Shown in pieces: positions 1-12,700 of a DNA stretch of 64,000 nucleotides; positions within the stretch are counted from its first letter, which is position 1; each line of letters begins with the position of its first letter. The DNA is taken from positions 41,511,076 through 41,575,075 of the forward strand of contig CM037870.1 in assembly GCA_021292105.1 (NCBI GenBank), in the 5' to 3' direction. Below the pieces are notes generated by a model, which saw only the letters and a list, made by a program, of their open reading frames with translations, did not search any database and was not told the DNA's origin. The translations under genes and the position numbers were made by a program. Origin of the DNA: Anadara kagoshimensis. Taxonomy: Eukaryota > Mollusca > Bivalvia > Arcoida > Arcidae.

Positions 1-439
1 ATGACTCCATGTTTCGACAGTATTTTCAATGCATAAAAGTAATCCTTATTTTAGTTTAAGTTGAATAATCAAGAAGAAAAAAGTTAAGGATAATTTACAA
101 ATAACACCCCTACTGGAACCAAAATGACTGCGCAAAGGGAAGTAACTCGTCAAAAAAGGAATGCCATATTTTCGCATAGAATAACGATAATTGAATATCT
201 TGGTTAATCGGAACTAGGGTATCGGTAATCAATCATCAATGACATATGTAAATTCAAAGCCTTTTGTTATTCGGATTGCTGCTTTACAGAAAGATAAAGA
301 ATAATACTTTTGTGAATTTGGAAGAGTAAATAATCGGTGAACTAAAGAAAACTAACATAGGAAAGTTCAAGTTGTACAGTGATATTATAAAAAATAACAC
401 AGTTATCGATTAGTTTTGGGTATAAACAGAACTATACAA

Positions 440-526
440 GTGTGTGCGTATTGAATACCAGGTGTGTGCGTATTGAATACCAGGTGTGTGCGTATTGAAT
501 ACCAGGTGTGTGCGTATTGAATACCA
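440..526. repeat. 22-bp minisatellite, 4 copies
   Basis: GTGTGTGCGTATTGAATACC plus AG, repeated four times almost without change. It produces a spurious repetitive ORF on the minus strand. Confidence 0.95.
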
Positions 527-1138
527 ATATTCAGAAAGTTTGAAATTGATGCATCAGAATCATATACATGATAATCTGACATGTACATGATAAACAGTTT
601 TGGAAAAATCCACAGTTTGATTGGAGATGTTGATCTTATTCTACAGATGGCACATGCCAATCACTGTAAAAAATGAAAGGTTCTAAACTGCTTCCTATAG
701 TTGCTCAATGAAAATTATCTGTCGGACCCGACCGCCGGGATATGTAGTTTGTTGATTTGCTACCTTCGGATGATTCGGTAGTTAAATATTGAATAAAATA
801 TTGAATAAAATAAATTTTATTCAAGGTGCCCCAGTAGACCAAGTTGTTTTCGCAAGAAGATTTTGGTCTACTTTTTCAGTAGAATATGTTGCTCTTGAAA
901 AACATAACGGAAGATTTCCGTTTGATGAAAAACTGTATCTTTCAATGTTTTACAGAGGTTATTTTACCCCCTTTTTGAAAAGAAATATCATGCTAAATTT
1001 AAAAGTTATTTTTCATAGTTAACTAAAACAAAATATAAGAATTAAACCCCCCGGAGAAGCGTGTGAAAACCTCCACAAAAATATATCCAGAAAATGGGAT
1101 TTTTTATTGATAAAAAGGAATGAATGTAAAGATCTGCG
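527..1138. other. No supported feature
   Basis: AT-rich. A 77-aa ORF at 789-1022 (plus) has no recognisable domain, no splice context and no homologue I know, so it is not called. Confidence 0.5.
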
Positions 1139-1215
1139 CGAGGTCGAGTAGCTTAGTAAGTAGTCCCGCTAACATCGGGAGGTTCACGGGTTCGAGTCCG
1201 CTTCAAAACAGCTTT
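1139..1215 (+). mobile_element. tRNA-like sequence / SINE head
   Basis: A box-A-like stretch (TAGCTTAGTAAGTAG) and a perfect B box (GGTTCGAGTCC) about 40 bp apart, as in a tRNA-derived SINE promoter. No foldable full tRNA cloverleaf was found. Confidence 0.5.
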
Positions 1216-2571
1216 CAAATACTGTACTTTATCTACAAACCGAACAATTTGTAAACTAAAAATCAAAGTATTTATGACTATTTTATTAATTTTCTTACCA
1301 GTGTCCATATTTTCTCTGACTCGCTTTCAAGAATTGTAGATAAATAATACACAAACAATATATACAATACACAGTGATAGATTTGTGCGCCTTTCCTTTT
1401 CAACAAAGTTGATCAGAAATGCCGGGAAACATTGTAACTATGTAAAGTGCATTATGACGTTTTTCTCCATTAGGATGATGGGAAAGGGGACATAGAAAAT
1501 AAAAACGAAAGTAACGAATATCAAATTAAAATTCTCAAAAAATCCACGGATTAGCTAAAATAAAACCGAAATTCAATATTGATAAACCGACCTAAAAGTT
1601 CAACTTTAGTAAACAAAATAGTGTAAAAAGGTTTTCGCTCCCTATGGACAACTTTAACTCAAAATGAAGGGAAGTAACTCCAAAATAGAGGACGTGAAAT
1701 ATTGACATATTCCGTTTGTTCTTCTCTTCCGTCGGGGAATCATTGTTGACATTATCAACAAAAGGAACAAGCGAATGTTATTGAAGTGGTTTAATGTCTG
1801 TCATACAAGCAATGGACTTATCCAGGGTGTTACTTATGCTGGCATATTACAGGACAGTAAAGTATGGCTCGTGTCGAGAGTCGTTCTCAAATCAACATGG
1901 CATTGCCTGTGTTTATCGTATGTGGATTATCAAACGCATAGTAGACCTAAATATTCTTAAAATGAAAAAGTTAAATTATGTACTTACATTTTGCGAATTC
2001 AATTTTATCCAATTAACGTTCCAAAAAGATAAAATTATATCCAAATGTCTGATGCATTTTGGTAATGCCGCCATTTTCACTAAGCTAAACATGGCTGACC
2101 GCCTAAATTTCCAAAGTAATATTCCATTTTTTCTGCATGCAGGCAATACAGCATTCAAGTTCTTGAACTGATACATTGCAAAGCATTATAAGTTTCCTAT
2201 AAACATACCTGAACGCCCCTTTTTGTGATGAAATAGAATCGACGCTGCTTTATGACGTTTGTTCATGACGTCACGACCACCATAAACCCAAAGGTCAGAA
2301 ACGTCAATGACCTCAGCCTAGCTATCTAACCTAGAGATTCTATTTACTTGAATCATGTATAATTATGATAAATAAATAATCTCATTGTGTCCTAGTTAAT
2401 TTAGCTAGCCTTTTTAAAAGTGTGTTGTCATATACCATTTTTAAAATTTTAATCATTAAAAATGGTATGAGTGTTAAGTGAGAAAAAAATTGCATGATTA
2501 ATTTCCTAGTTCCACATTTCATTTGGTACGTAAACCTTATTAGGCTCATGAATAAAAAAATAAAAAAAAAT
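1216..2571. other. No gene seen
   Basis: Overlapping open frames on both strands at 1775-2176 show no domain. A family F fragment (GTCATATACCATTTTT) lies at 2430-2470. Confidence 0.5.
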
Positions 2572-2775
2572 CGTTATAACGCGAAATAAAGGCGTAATAT
2601 CGCGAATTGAAAGGCGTAATTTAGCGCGAATTAAAAGGCGTAATTTAGCGCGAATTAAAAGGCGTAATAACGCGAATTAAAAGGCGTTATAACGCGAAAC
2701 AAAGGTGTAGTAACGCGAATTAAAAGACGTTATAACGCGAGATAAAGGCGCAATAAGCGTTATCGCGAAATAAAG
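2572..2775. repeat. CGCG-containing minisatellite, ~9 copies of ~22 bp
   Basis: Unit approximately AATAACGCGAATTAAAAGGCGT with small changes. CpG-rich units stand out in an AT-rich setting. Confidence 0.9.
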
Positions 2776-2841
2776 ATGCCTACCATAATGATGTGGAGGT
2801 CCTGGGGTTTAATCTCTATCCCCTCTTTACATTCATATTAA

Positions 2842-2843
<2 letters not shown>

Positions 2844-2882
<39 letters not shown>
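2844..2882. repeat. (TG)n microsatellite
   Basis: Uninterrupted GT dinucleotides for about 39 bp. Confidence 0.98.
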
Positions 2883-2885
<3 letters not shown>

Positions 2886-4034
2886 CACAACTATATGCAA
2901 TGTAATAAGCTGTTTTATATGTATTATTTCTATGAAAATTCAAAAACTGCACATCATCCAATCCTGCGCTGAAATGAACATACTATTTCAGTAAAACATA
3001 AAGAAAGGTTTCTCTTCAATGTTAAAGTTTTTTCATAAAGAGTATCATTTTATATATGGGAATGGAAATCTTTTAAGTAATCTGAAATATAAACATTGAT
3101 AAACATGGGTAATATATAAATTTGGCACTAGCGATAAGCCTTTTCTTTGACAAGTGCTTTAAGAGCGAATAGATTTAGTTCAATCTATTTTGGCACGGTT
3201 GGTAATGTATTCCTGGCACCAGATTTTTATTGTATTTTTATTTAAACGTTAGGCTACATCAGCAATTTTCGGCTATTCGCGACGAGAGCAGGTTTATTAA
3301 TCTCCAAACCCAGTGATGATTCCGGTTTTTGTCTCATAAATACTCATTTGAAATCTAACGTGACGCGTCGATTTCAACTTGAATCCTTAATATTCATGAA
3401 TAGGTTAATGTTTATGAACGATAAATTTCCAAATCACGTGCCTAGGCAGTGACATATTATTGAGTTCGAAAACTGGATCAAGCCGGCGCTGCTGTGAGAA
3501 GAATACTTTCTATTAGAAGTTCGTTGTTTGTTTTGTGGTTTAACTAGAATAAAATTAAGAACCACTTGGTTGCCTCAATCACAAAATGTCATTTTTTTTA
3601 AACATTGCAATTTTAACAGTCTCGGGAACTTTTTACGCCGTGAGACTATTTGGGCATTACTCGGAACAAATAAGGTGCTTCTTTCTAATGGTCGGAAAGT
3701 AGCAGAGGTCAATGTATTTAATATGTCTATTCCTTGAATATAGCAAATTTCCATTTTCCTCACATTTTGCTTTAAAAGACTATTACGTTTTAAATGTCTC
3801 TTGCTTCAAAACTTAAAAATTCGAAGGGACCTTGAAATTTCTTAATTTATCAATTTAGACTGCTTTAAGATGTGACTATCTCAAAGTCAGTGCAGACAAG
3901 CATACCACTGCACAAGCCACAAGATCCCCAGTGGTTCCGGGTGAACCAGTCGATACTCTGTCCTCTTAATACCGAAAGTAAGACGAAAGCATGATCTCAC
4001 ATTTAGTCTTATGTATATGCTTCTTCTGCTTATG

Positions 4035-4390
4035 CTATATTTGTTTCAAAATAAATACGCTATGGTTGAGGTTGTTCCCACTATAGGAATTTATACAACG
4101 AAGCAAGTTACTTACAAATAAATTGTTGACGCAAAGGCCTAGCCCTAAAAAGTTTTATGACCGTCATCAATATATTGTTGATAAGTATATTATGTCGCTG
4201 TGTCCAAAATTACACTAGAAATATTGACTTCTCATAATAACATATTCCTTTCATTCCACATTTTGATTTCACAGGTGACGGGTGTAGCTAGCCAAACAGG
4301 AGGCGTTTACCTTTCCGGAGCAACCGGCCTCACTTACCTCGTGGATGTTTACGTGTATAGAAGTTTTTACTTTGCTTTGGTATGATGGTA
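4035..4390 (+). repeat. Dispersed repeat family A, copy at 4 kb
   Basis: Starts near AATACGCTATGGT, passes through TTATACAACGAAGCAAG, ATTGTTGACGCAAAGG and AGTTTTATGACCGTCATC, and ends with AACAGGAGGCGTTTACC and TCCGGAGCAACCGGCC. It is colinear with 19755-20110. I recall this 'CCGGAGCACCTGG' repeat from bivalve genomes. Confidence 0.7.
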
Positions 4391-4437
4391 AGGACATGTT
4401 TGATTAAGGTGTATAAAGTTAATGAAAGGATGAAAAG

Positions 4438-4740
4438 GCATGTGTTGCATGCGGTTGCTCGTCGTCGGACTGCAGCTGCAAAGATCGGGGGTTCGATTTC
4501 CGTTCGAGACGGACATATGTTGAAACCGTAGACTCGTTACATTATTTCACGCTCCTGCTGACTTATCTGGTATCAGCATAATGGATGTCCAGAGAACCAC
4601 AACATCTGCACATGCTGTCTCGGCGACCAATAAGCCATACTAGCACCACCGTGTTATATGGCTATAAAACCAGAAATTGATTGCAACACATTATTAGAAA
4701 AGAAAAACATGACCTCGTGACAAAAATAAAGCCATGTAAC
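4438..4740 (+). mobile_element. tRNA-derived SINE-like element
   Basis: A B-box-like GGTTCGATTTCC near the start is followed by a non-tRNA body (GGTATCAGCATAATGGATG and on). Only the promoter box supports this call. Confidence 0.35.
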
Positions 4741-5475
4741 TGTAACACGTAAATGATTAACTCGTACCTCTGAGGAGTTTCCCGCCAGAACCATATAATT
4801 CTACAAGTGATTTTTAAAAACTGTGTATGAACAATGACACCATTGTCATAAACAACTTTTTGAATTTAATGATAAAATACATTAAAAAAGTGGAATATCA
4901 GTATGACACTATTTATACAAAATAGCATCGTGTAACAGCAATTTAGTACATGGAATTAACACAAATAATACTACGGTCGACACTCATGGAACGTCCGTCT
5001 ACTATTTTTTAAAAGTTGATGGACCCCAATGATATAATTTTGATTGATAATGTTTAAACAACAAGGTTATATCTCCTGTTTGATTGAGTAGATGGTCAGT
5101 ATGAAATCTTCATGGCATATAATTAATGGCACCGATTCCATTGTAAGCAATTTAGTACGTCTCTTTTGTTGCCGCAAAGTTAATCAGCATTTTATAAATG
5201 ATAACTTAAATTGAAGGATAAATATACCGTCTTGCTCTCTCTCAACTTCTTAAGAGAACCCCAATAAAATACAGTAACCGTTCAATAACCCATACGCTAA
5301 GGTAAAAGTGAAATACCTGTTTTGGACGAGAGCAATACAAATGTGACGGCATTTATCACTAACACGAATTGTGTCATCCTGAAAGTGGTGGGGAAGCATG
5401 TTCTAGAATGGCGGACATTTTTTGTGTTTTAATTTACTTGCATAAATTATTAATTGTCATGTTCTGTACCAGGAC

Positions 5476-5485
5476 TGAGAGAGAG

Positions 5486-5520
<35 letters not shown>
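5476..5520. repeat. (GA)n microsatellite
   Basis: GA dinucleotides with two GATA interruptions. Confidence 0.95.
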
Positions 5521-6135
5521 TGTCTCGTTGTCAAAAAGTCGAATGCATGCACGTGAGGACATTTCAAATAAATAAAAACAAGTATCTCAATGCATACTTA
5601 AAAAAGTGAAAAAGCATATAAACCTATTTCATTTGTAACTTTTGCTAATTTTTTATTTATAAAAAATAAAATAACACATGCCATAATGCACAATTTAATT
5701 GCTTAATTGCCAAATTCAATATGCAAACTATAAGCTCGTGCATTTAATGGTTATATATAGACACAATTTTATCGCAAATTCAAACCATATCATCAATAAA
5801 ATTCAATTGTATCATTCCATGTCCATAAACAGTTCAACACAGAGATAATGGTGCAACACAAGTACCTAAAAGAAAGTGAATAGTTTTGTCTTATCTAAAC
5901 AAAAAGCAATTTATAAATGTTACGATTCATATGTTCAACTTATTAATTCTATGACAAACCCCATCAAGATTATCTTATGCATTTAACCATTCCAATCTTA
6001 TAAAATCAAACAAGTGACACGGGGTCTGTATTTTAAAAATAATATTAAAACAATACACAATCTGTAACTATAACGAATATTAATTTGTTATGTCAAGAAA
6101 AAGCAATAAAAATCAATAAAGCATATAAAAATGAT

Positions 6136-6336
6136 ACAGTATACTGTAGATTTGTTTATTTTCGCGGTGTACTAATTTTCGCTTATTTCGCGGTCGTTTG
6201 TTTTGCGCGAAAATTAATGCCCAGCGAAAACTGCATTATTCTTATTGTGTTAGTACATACTTAGAAAACGCGAAAATTTAACTACGAGGTTAAGGCTTAA
6301 TTCCATATGCCTCGAAAAAAATGCGTTTACAGTAGC
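6136..6336. mobile_element. MITE-like element with TIR CTACTGTAAACG, copy 1
   Basis: Its right end (GCGTTTACAGTAGC) is the inverted complement of the left end of the copy at 9202. Both share internal TTTTCGCGGTGT and TGTTTTGCGCGAA blocks. Confidence 0.65.
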
Positions 6337-6501
6337 TTAAGTTTGCAACACATGTAGAGATGGAACTTGCACCGGGAAATACTGTTAAACGCTACAGCAA
6401 ACAGCGTCACTAGGCTGACTGATGATGAATAGTTTTTTCCTTATGAATTTCATGACTGAATACATTCCAAAATAATATTGTCGTCATATACCATTTTTGA
6501 A

Positions 6502-6507
6502 TTTATT
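6502..6507 (-). terminator. Candidate polyadenylation signal for the MIB-PARP gene
   Basis: AATAAA on the minus strand, 128 bp past the stop codon. The region is AT-rich, so chance occurrence is possible. Confidence 0.35.
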
Positions 6508-6634
6508 TAATGATAAAAATCAAACAATGAATATATAATACAAATGTATTGCATGTTATGAATATACGATTTGTTTCATTTCGTTTATAACCAAATAGTC
6601 CAAGTCTCTGCAGAATTCCTCATTGTAGCACTGA

Positions 6635-8759
6635 TTATTCGTATTTTATTATATATTCGGGATAACACTGATTAAAGTCAAATACACAGTAAATCCTAGG
6701 TTTTTCTGTATAATCTACGACTGAGTCATAATTATCCGGCGGTTTCTTCAGTTCTGGATCCCCAAACGTCACCCTACCGGCTAATACCTTGGCCAAAATT
6801 ATATGTCGATAACCCTGGTCATCCGGGGAACAATAAGTATCCGATAAGCACGGACTTGTAGCAAAATATACACCTTTACCATGCATAGTACCAACGTTTT
6901 CACCGGCTAATCTGAAATCAAAGTTTTCCTCACAAATTCTTTTTACAACCTCTGGTTTTGTTCCATGGAATAAACTGACCTCGTTCTCGTTACCCCTGCC
7001 AAGTTTATTTTCAAAAGCTTTCTTCTTTCTGAAAAGAGAGAAAGGAGACATTTGAAGTTGATCGAGTGTGTAATGACTAGATCTATACCAAAAAACTACT
7101 TATTACGAGCTTTACTGACTACAATGTAGCTATCATATTTAGATATTTTTATATTTTTTTGGTTTATTTATTTACATGTATTTAATTATTTTTAGTAAGA
7201 TTGAATCAAAACAAGTTATAACTGAAAAGAAATGTTATTATGTGATGCGCCAAAAATTGTTTCTGTGAAGTTTCATAAAAATTGTCAAATGATTTTTCGA
7301 GAAAAGTAACGGGTTGCGAGCAACCAGGTAGAGCTGAACGCTGAAAAATAGGTTGTGATTTGTTTTGTACTAGAAAGTCAACACGTGCAAGTCGCACATT
7401 TTAACCTGACACCCCGTGTAACGACAAACTTGGCAAGAATAGGAACCTTTGGCTAATTGTCCTTTATGTTATTAACCCCCTTTTCTCCGAATGTCCCATC
7501 AATGATGTAATCTATGACTATCGCCGTACACTAACTTACAAGTGACAATAAATTTTTTAGAATCAAATCTAACAGATTTTGCTAAAATAAACTCGTATGC
7601 ATATAATGATATCAATGCTTTAAATGAAAACACATGTACAAAAAGATAATGTTGAATAATAGGTGCCAGTACAAACAAGAGGAACCAAGAACACGGCACA
7701 ACAAACAAGAAACACGGGATAAACGACTCAAAGGAAACATCTTTGATACTTTTAATCCCTTGGTAACTACAGAATCCTTTACAGATAGAATATTCCCAAG
7801 AGACGATCTCGCTTTTTCCATCACAAACAATGGTATAATAATAACCACAGAAATCTTTACAAATATAATATTCCTACATTTCCATCACAAACAATGGTAT
7901 AATAAAGAAGTATTATTTCAATCATCATTTCATTTCACGTTCTATAGAAATTCAATAAAGAAAATCCTTTAAACACGAACATTAATGGGACTTAATAAGC
8001 ATTTACAATTAGTTGTTATTGTCTGTCCTTTAAAGACTATCTAAGGATTATGTATTTCTTTCAATGTGTATCTGATAGATAACATCATGCACTTAGCATA
8101 TTGATAAATCAAAAAATAAAAATAATAAAAGTGTTTTGTAAATGATAGCAATGCGGATTGGCAAACAACATTGACCTGTCCGCTTGACCCTTCATTAGGG
8201 ATATCAATATATAGGATGATCCACCATGTAGATGGGTAGTGTTAGAATTCACAGTTCATACATACATACATACACAATGCACATGATTTGTATTTCTTAT
8301 TAGGGAGACGAAAGAAGTGCTTGTGTTCCCTATTGATACATATACTCGTCCTTAATAAATATTTTAATCAAAGGTCAAGCAGACAGGTCACTGTTGTTTG
8401 TCTTATAATATGTATCATTTATCTGATTCCTATACCGGTATAGATTAATGGTTTTAGTCCAAGATTAAAGTATTGATATTGGTATAAAATCAGACCTATG
8501 TGATTAATAAACTCGGATTTACATTGAAATATATGGCCAATTATGATATAATGTCTTGTATCTTTATGTTTTAAAAAGCTCTTGATAGTCACCCAGGGCG
8601 ATTTCATTGATGTGTTTTTCATATTCTGCTTGCTTATGTACAGGGGTCATTGCCATTAAACAATACCCTTACCAATTGCCTTTCGTGTAATATACTGATG
8701 ATACGCAGTGGGGATTTAAAGGGGGGTTGCGGGGGTTGCAACCCCCCCTTGAAAAATTT

Positions 8760-8820
<61 letters not shown>

Positions 8821-9751
8821 AGAGATGACCCCCATATGTTAAAACAAAATTATTTTCTTGCCCCCCCCCCCCCCCCCCATCGGGGCTCTGCCCTAGACCC
8901 CTCGTCTCTGGAAGCACCTAGCATTGATATAATTTTCAACCCCCTGTTTCGAAAAATCCTGGATCCGCCCTTGATATGTGTGTTAGATGATTCACTATTA
9001 TATCAAATGTCTTAGCCCGAGTTTTATTCGGTGGTCTCATTGACATCTTGTGGTGAATGTCAAGTTCAGTACAAGCTTAGTTGCTGAATGGTTAAGATAT
9101 GGGTAGCTAATGGCTGAAAAGCTGCCGAATGACATACTAGTAGATAGCAGCTACCATAACGCCGTTCAAATATAGCTAACGTTGATTGTGCCAATTTGAT
9201 ACTACTGTAAACGTATTATTTTCGCGGTGTATTAATTTTCGCGTATTTCACGGTTGTTTGTTTTGCGCGAACATTATTACCGAGCGAAAATTATATTATA
9301 CTTATTGTGTGTTATAGTATATATTAAATCGAAAATTAAACCTAGGCGGATATGTCTAAATTTCAGATACCTCGAAAATAGATACACGCGGCAGTAAATA
9401 CGTAATTCGTTAGCCTAGTTTTAAACTTTCGTCAGGCCTATACAGTACCTACTTATTCAGCTGGTAATTTCTACAGGCTTTGAACTAATTACTTACACAG
9501 CATAAAGTTCCCACAAGTACTTGTTTTGTACTCGTATTATTTCTTGGACCTTTCTTTCCTTCCTTTTTGGAAAACCTTTTAGTAGTGTTTCTTCAACGTG
9601 TTTGTACTCTGTCTTCTCAATCGGATCTGCTTTGTTGAGAGACACAAATAGTAACGGTTTTCCTGCCATGTCACTCCAGTGAAGAGGTAGGTATATTCCT
9701 CCACCAGCACCTGTCTTCTCCTGCTTTCTTTCTTTAGATGTTTTCCACAAC
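6635..9751 (-). CDS. Exons 17-18: PARP/ARTD catalytic domain (H-Y-I type)
   Basis: Exon 17 (9751-9497) carries the N-terminal half, YLPLHWSDM...EYKHVEETLLKGFP...IIRVQNKYLWELY, close in style to PARP14/15-like domains. Exon 18 (7028-6635) carries LFHGTK (His846), GKGVYFA (Tyr879), the LAKVLAGRVTFGD strand and PRIYCVFDFNQCYPEY, which aligns Ile937 with Glu988 of PARP1. An H-Y-I triad is typical of mono-ADP-ribosyltransferases rather than polymer-forming enzymes. The domain runs to the stop with no tail. Exon 16 ends in phase 2 and exon 17 starts with the completing base, so ankyrin and PARP parts share one frame. Confidence 0.88.
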
Positions 9752-12700
9752 CTGGTTAGATAATAAGGTGTCTTGTATTTAGGATAAAAGTATATAATGT
9801 GATCTAGTGGTCATCCAGAAAAATGAGCACTAGACCTCCCGGTATTATTGGGTTATTGGAACTGTTCAGTCAAGATACAGCGGGTTACATAGTCTGACGT
9901 GACACCGTGAGTAACAACTATACATGATACATAGCAGAGAGTTTTGGAAGTGATTTTACAAGCTATTTTACAAGTTTATACATACATACATACATACGCA
10001 CGCGCGCGCGTGTGTGTTTGTGAATTATAAGATAGATTTAAATTTAAATTAAATTAAATTAAAACAAACAATACAGGAACAAACAAGTTTAATATGGATA
10101 AAACTGTGTTCTCTTTGATTTGAAAGATTTTTTAACAAAGAAATTTTATCTTCAATGTTTTATATAATTGTCTCAAGTTATTTATTCTTCAAGTAGTTAA
10201 TGAAATATATATATATGAAGCAGATGTAATACCAGTAAAATAGTACAATTAAATAAAAAGCACTTGTACTTCACAAGACTACAAGACACATTAAGAACAT
10301 GTAACACGTAGCTTTTAAAGTAAAAAGCAAATATTTTAAAACTGCTAACTGAAATTGATCAGTCATTGGGTAAAATAACATCTGATGTTTCAAATTTATA
10401 ATGCAAATATTATTTTTGATCCTGTCGGTTACGTTATTTAATCATAAATACTAAAGATCTATATGGGAACTTTATTTAATCATACCTTTGTAAATACGCT
10501 CTAGATACTTGTGGCGCTATATCCAGTGGTGACTTCTTAACTTTGTTTAAAACTTTTAAGCTGGCTCCATGTTCAACCAAAATACATGCGATGTTCGCCC
10601 AGTTGTTATCCGTATCAGAAAAGCCTGGACTCTGAAATAAAAATGTAGTGTTTAGAAATCACCAATCAGAAACGATAAGTGGTATACCATTTGTCTGTAC
10701 CACACACCACTATATAAGAATACCGTTGGCTCCTCGTAACTATATTTCGTCAGCTGATTTCTATCTTTCAGCAGGTCTTTTGCCAAAAGATTTTCATATC
10801 TCGGTCACTCGACAACCGGATGTCGACTCTTTTTCCGTTAGCACACTTTCGACAGTATTAAGTTTTATTATTTGTTGTATAAAAGTTCCAAACTAGCACA
10901 GCAGTGTTGTATATTTACATGTATAAACAAACTTACATCACTACAAATATTAAAACACAATTTATTGCCTATAAACTTTATGCCAACTAATACATAAACC
11001 CCATACAGTACCCCCATACATTCTATTACACATACTACGTAATGCAATGTTAATATGACGTCATATACAAATAACCAAATTTAGCACCAACATAAAGACA
11101 AAGGTCAAGTCAACCGGTGTTACATAAAAATGTTACCAAAATTAAATGTTCGTATTATATTTCCGTGATTACAGCACTTGTTTTATAAGCATTTTATTTT
11201 ATGGTATACATAATAACAGACATTGGTATGCGACAGATCATAGCAACGTGAATTGGGTTTCATGTGTACACATATTACGGTTTTTTTTTTTACAAAAAAC
11301 CCGTTTAAAATCGAAATTGAGCATGAAATTTAACATGGAACTTCAGAGCGTCCAGGGTAATTTTGGATACAGACACTATACTTTTCCACAATATTGTGAT
11401 GACGGCCATAAAACTTTTTGATGGCCTCTATTAGCCTCGACTTGCAATATCCCTAGTTAACAACTTATTTTTAAGCAGTTTTTCTTCGTTGTATAAAGTT
11501 CTAAATTATCTACAATCTTACCGTTTGAAGGATTTGGGTAGCATGTAAAGGAGTGTTGCCATCTTTGTCCTGAACATCAACTTTCGCTCCTGAAATAATT
11601 ATACTATTATAGAATTGCGGTTAGGCTTCTGACATATTGATAATCTTCATAATTATCGTACAATTATTATATGATAGACGCTTTTATTGCAAGTTATTGG
11701 TGTAATCAAATTGGGAGTGTCTGACATTGTTTGGTACAACTATAGATTGGATATAATACAATATGTTATGTAAAACAAAGCACCTGTCAATTACAGATCT
11801 GTACGTTTATAAAGTGATGGGTTTAACTGTGTGCCCATTACAGTGATGACCTTATACAATGTATATTGCAACAACTAGGTTTCGAATATAAAGTCCATTT
11901 AAAACTCTTTTTCCACAAAATTTGTTTTAAATAGGTTGGTTTTTGAAAAAAATTCTCAGGAGCAAAATGTAAATTTTGGCTGCCGTGAATGGAAACATAG
12001 AACAACTATATATATGGTCAATAACAAGTTAAGAAACACAGCAAAACAAATGACACCGTTCTAATAAACAAAAACAACATACCATTCTCTAAGAGAAACT
12101 CAGCCATAGGTAAGTGTCCCGCTTTTACTGCTAGATGTAATGGTGTCTGTTGTAAACCATCTAATGAGTTGATGTCAGCTTTACCCTTAATATAAATATA
12201 TATACACATTTAGTATGATTAAAAACAAACATAGCAGTCTATATCCAAATCACAATCCCAAAAGCGAAGTAAACACTTTGAAAACTAGCAAACAAACCCA
12301 CGCACGCAAACTCGAAGGGAAAAGGGGCTCGGTGCTCTGAAAATTGTTTCAATAAAGCCAACAACGCGACAAAAGTTGTCTGTTACTTGTTTGGATTTGG
12401 AATAAATTTGCCTACGTCACCAAGTTTACATTTTCTGAATATATTTTGCCATACATATTACTCCATACTTGCTGCTTGTTTAAAAGAAATTTGTCTCATA
12501 CTTTAAAATTTACTGAATGAGTTGCTCTTATACGATCCCACACAGATACAGAGCTTTTCTACTACCAAGATAATGCTGATTCAATTTCTATTTTAATGTT
12601 AATCATTTTGTATATGTAATTGAACGAAATACTAGTACATAGTTTCAGAAAAAAAGTTTGATGAACAAAAACCATAAAAATACCAATATTATAATCTAAA

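Noticed and set aside
789..1022. 77-aa plus ORF
   Set aside because: No domain or context; length expected by chance in AT-rich DNA on inspection.
1139..1215. Functional tRNA gene
   Set aside because: A and B boxes only; acceptor stem and anticodon arm do not fold, so called SINE-like.
1775..2176. Overlapping ORFs on both strands
   Set aside because: No recognisable motif on either strand.
8650..9015. ORFs with RERERE / LSLSLS runs
   Set aside because: Translation of the (GA)n microsatellite and flanking dispersed repeat.
6635..9751. PARP exons as a separate downstream gene
   Set aside because: Exon 17 starts with one base completing the phase-2 codon of exon 16, has no start codon upstream in frame, and the spacing is ordinary for this gene's introns; still open to transcript test.
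9498..10631. RING finger between ankyrin and PARP exons
   Set aside because: No paired C-x2-C / C-x-H spacing was found on the minus strand in this interval.
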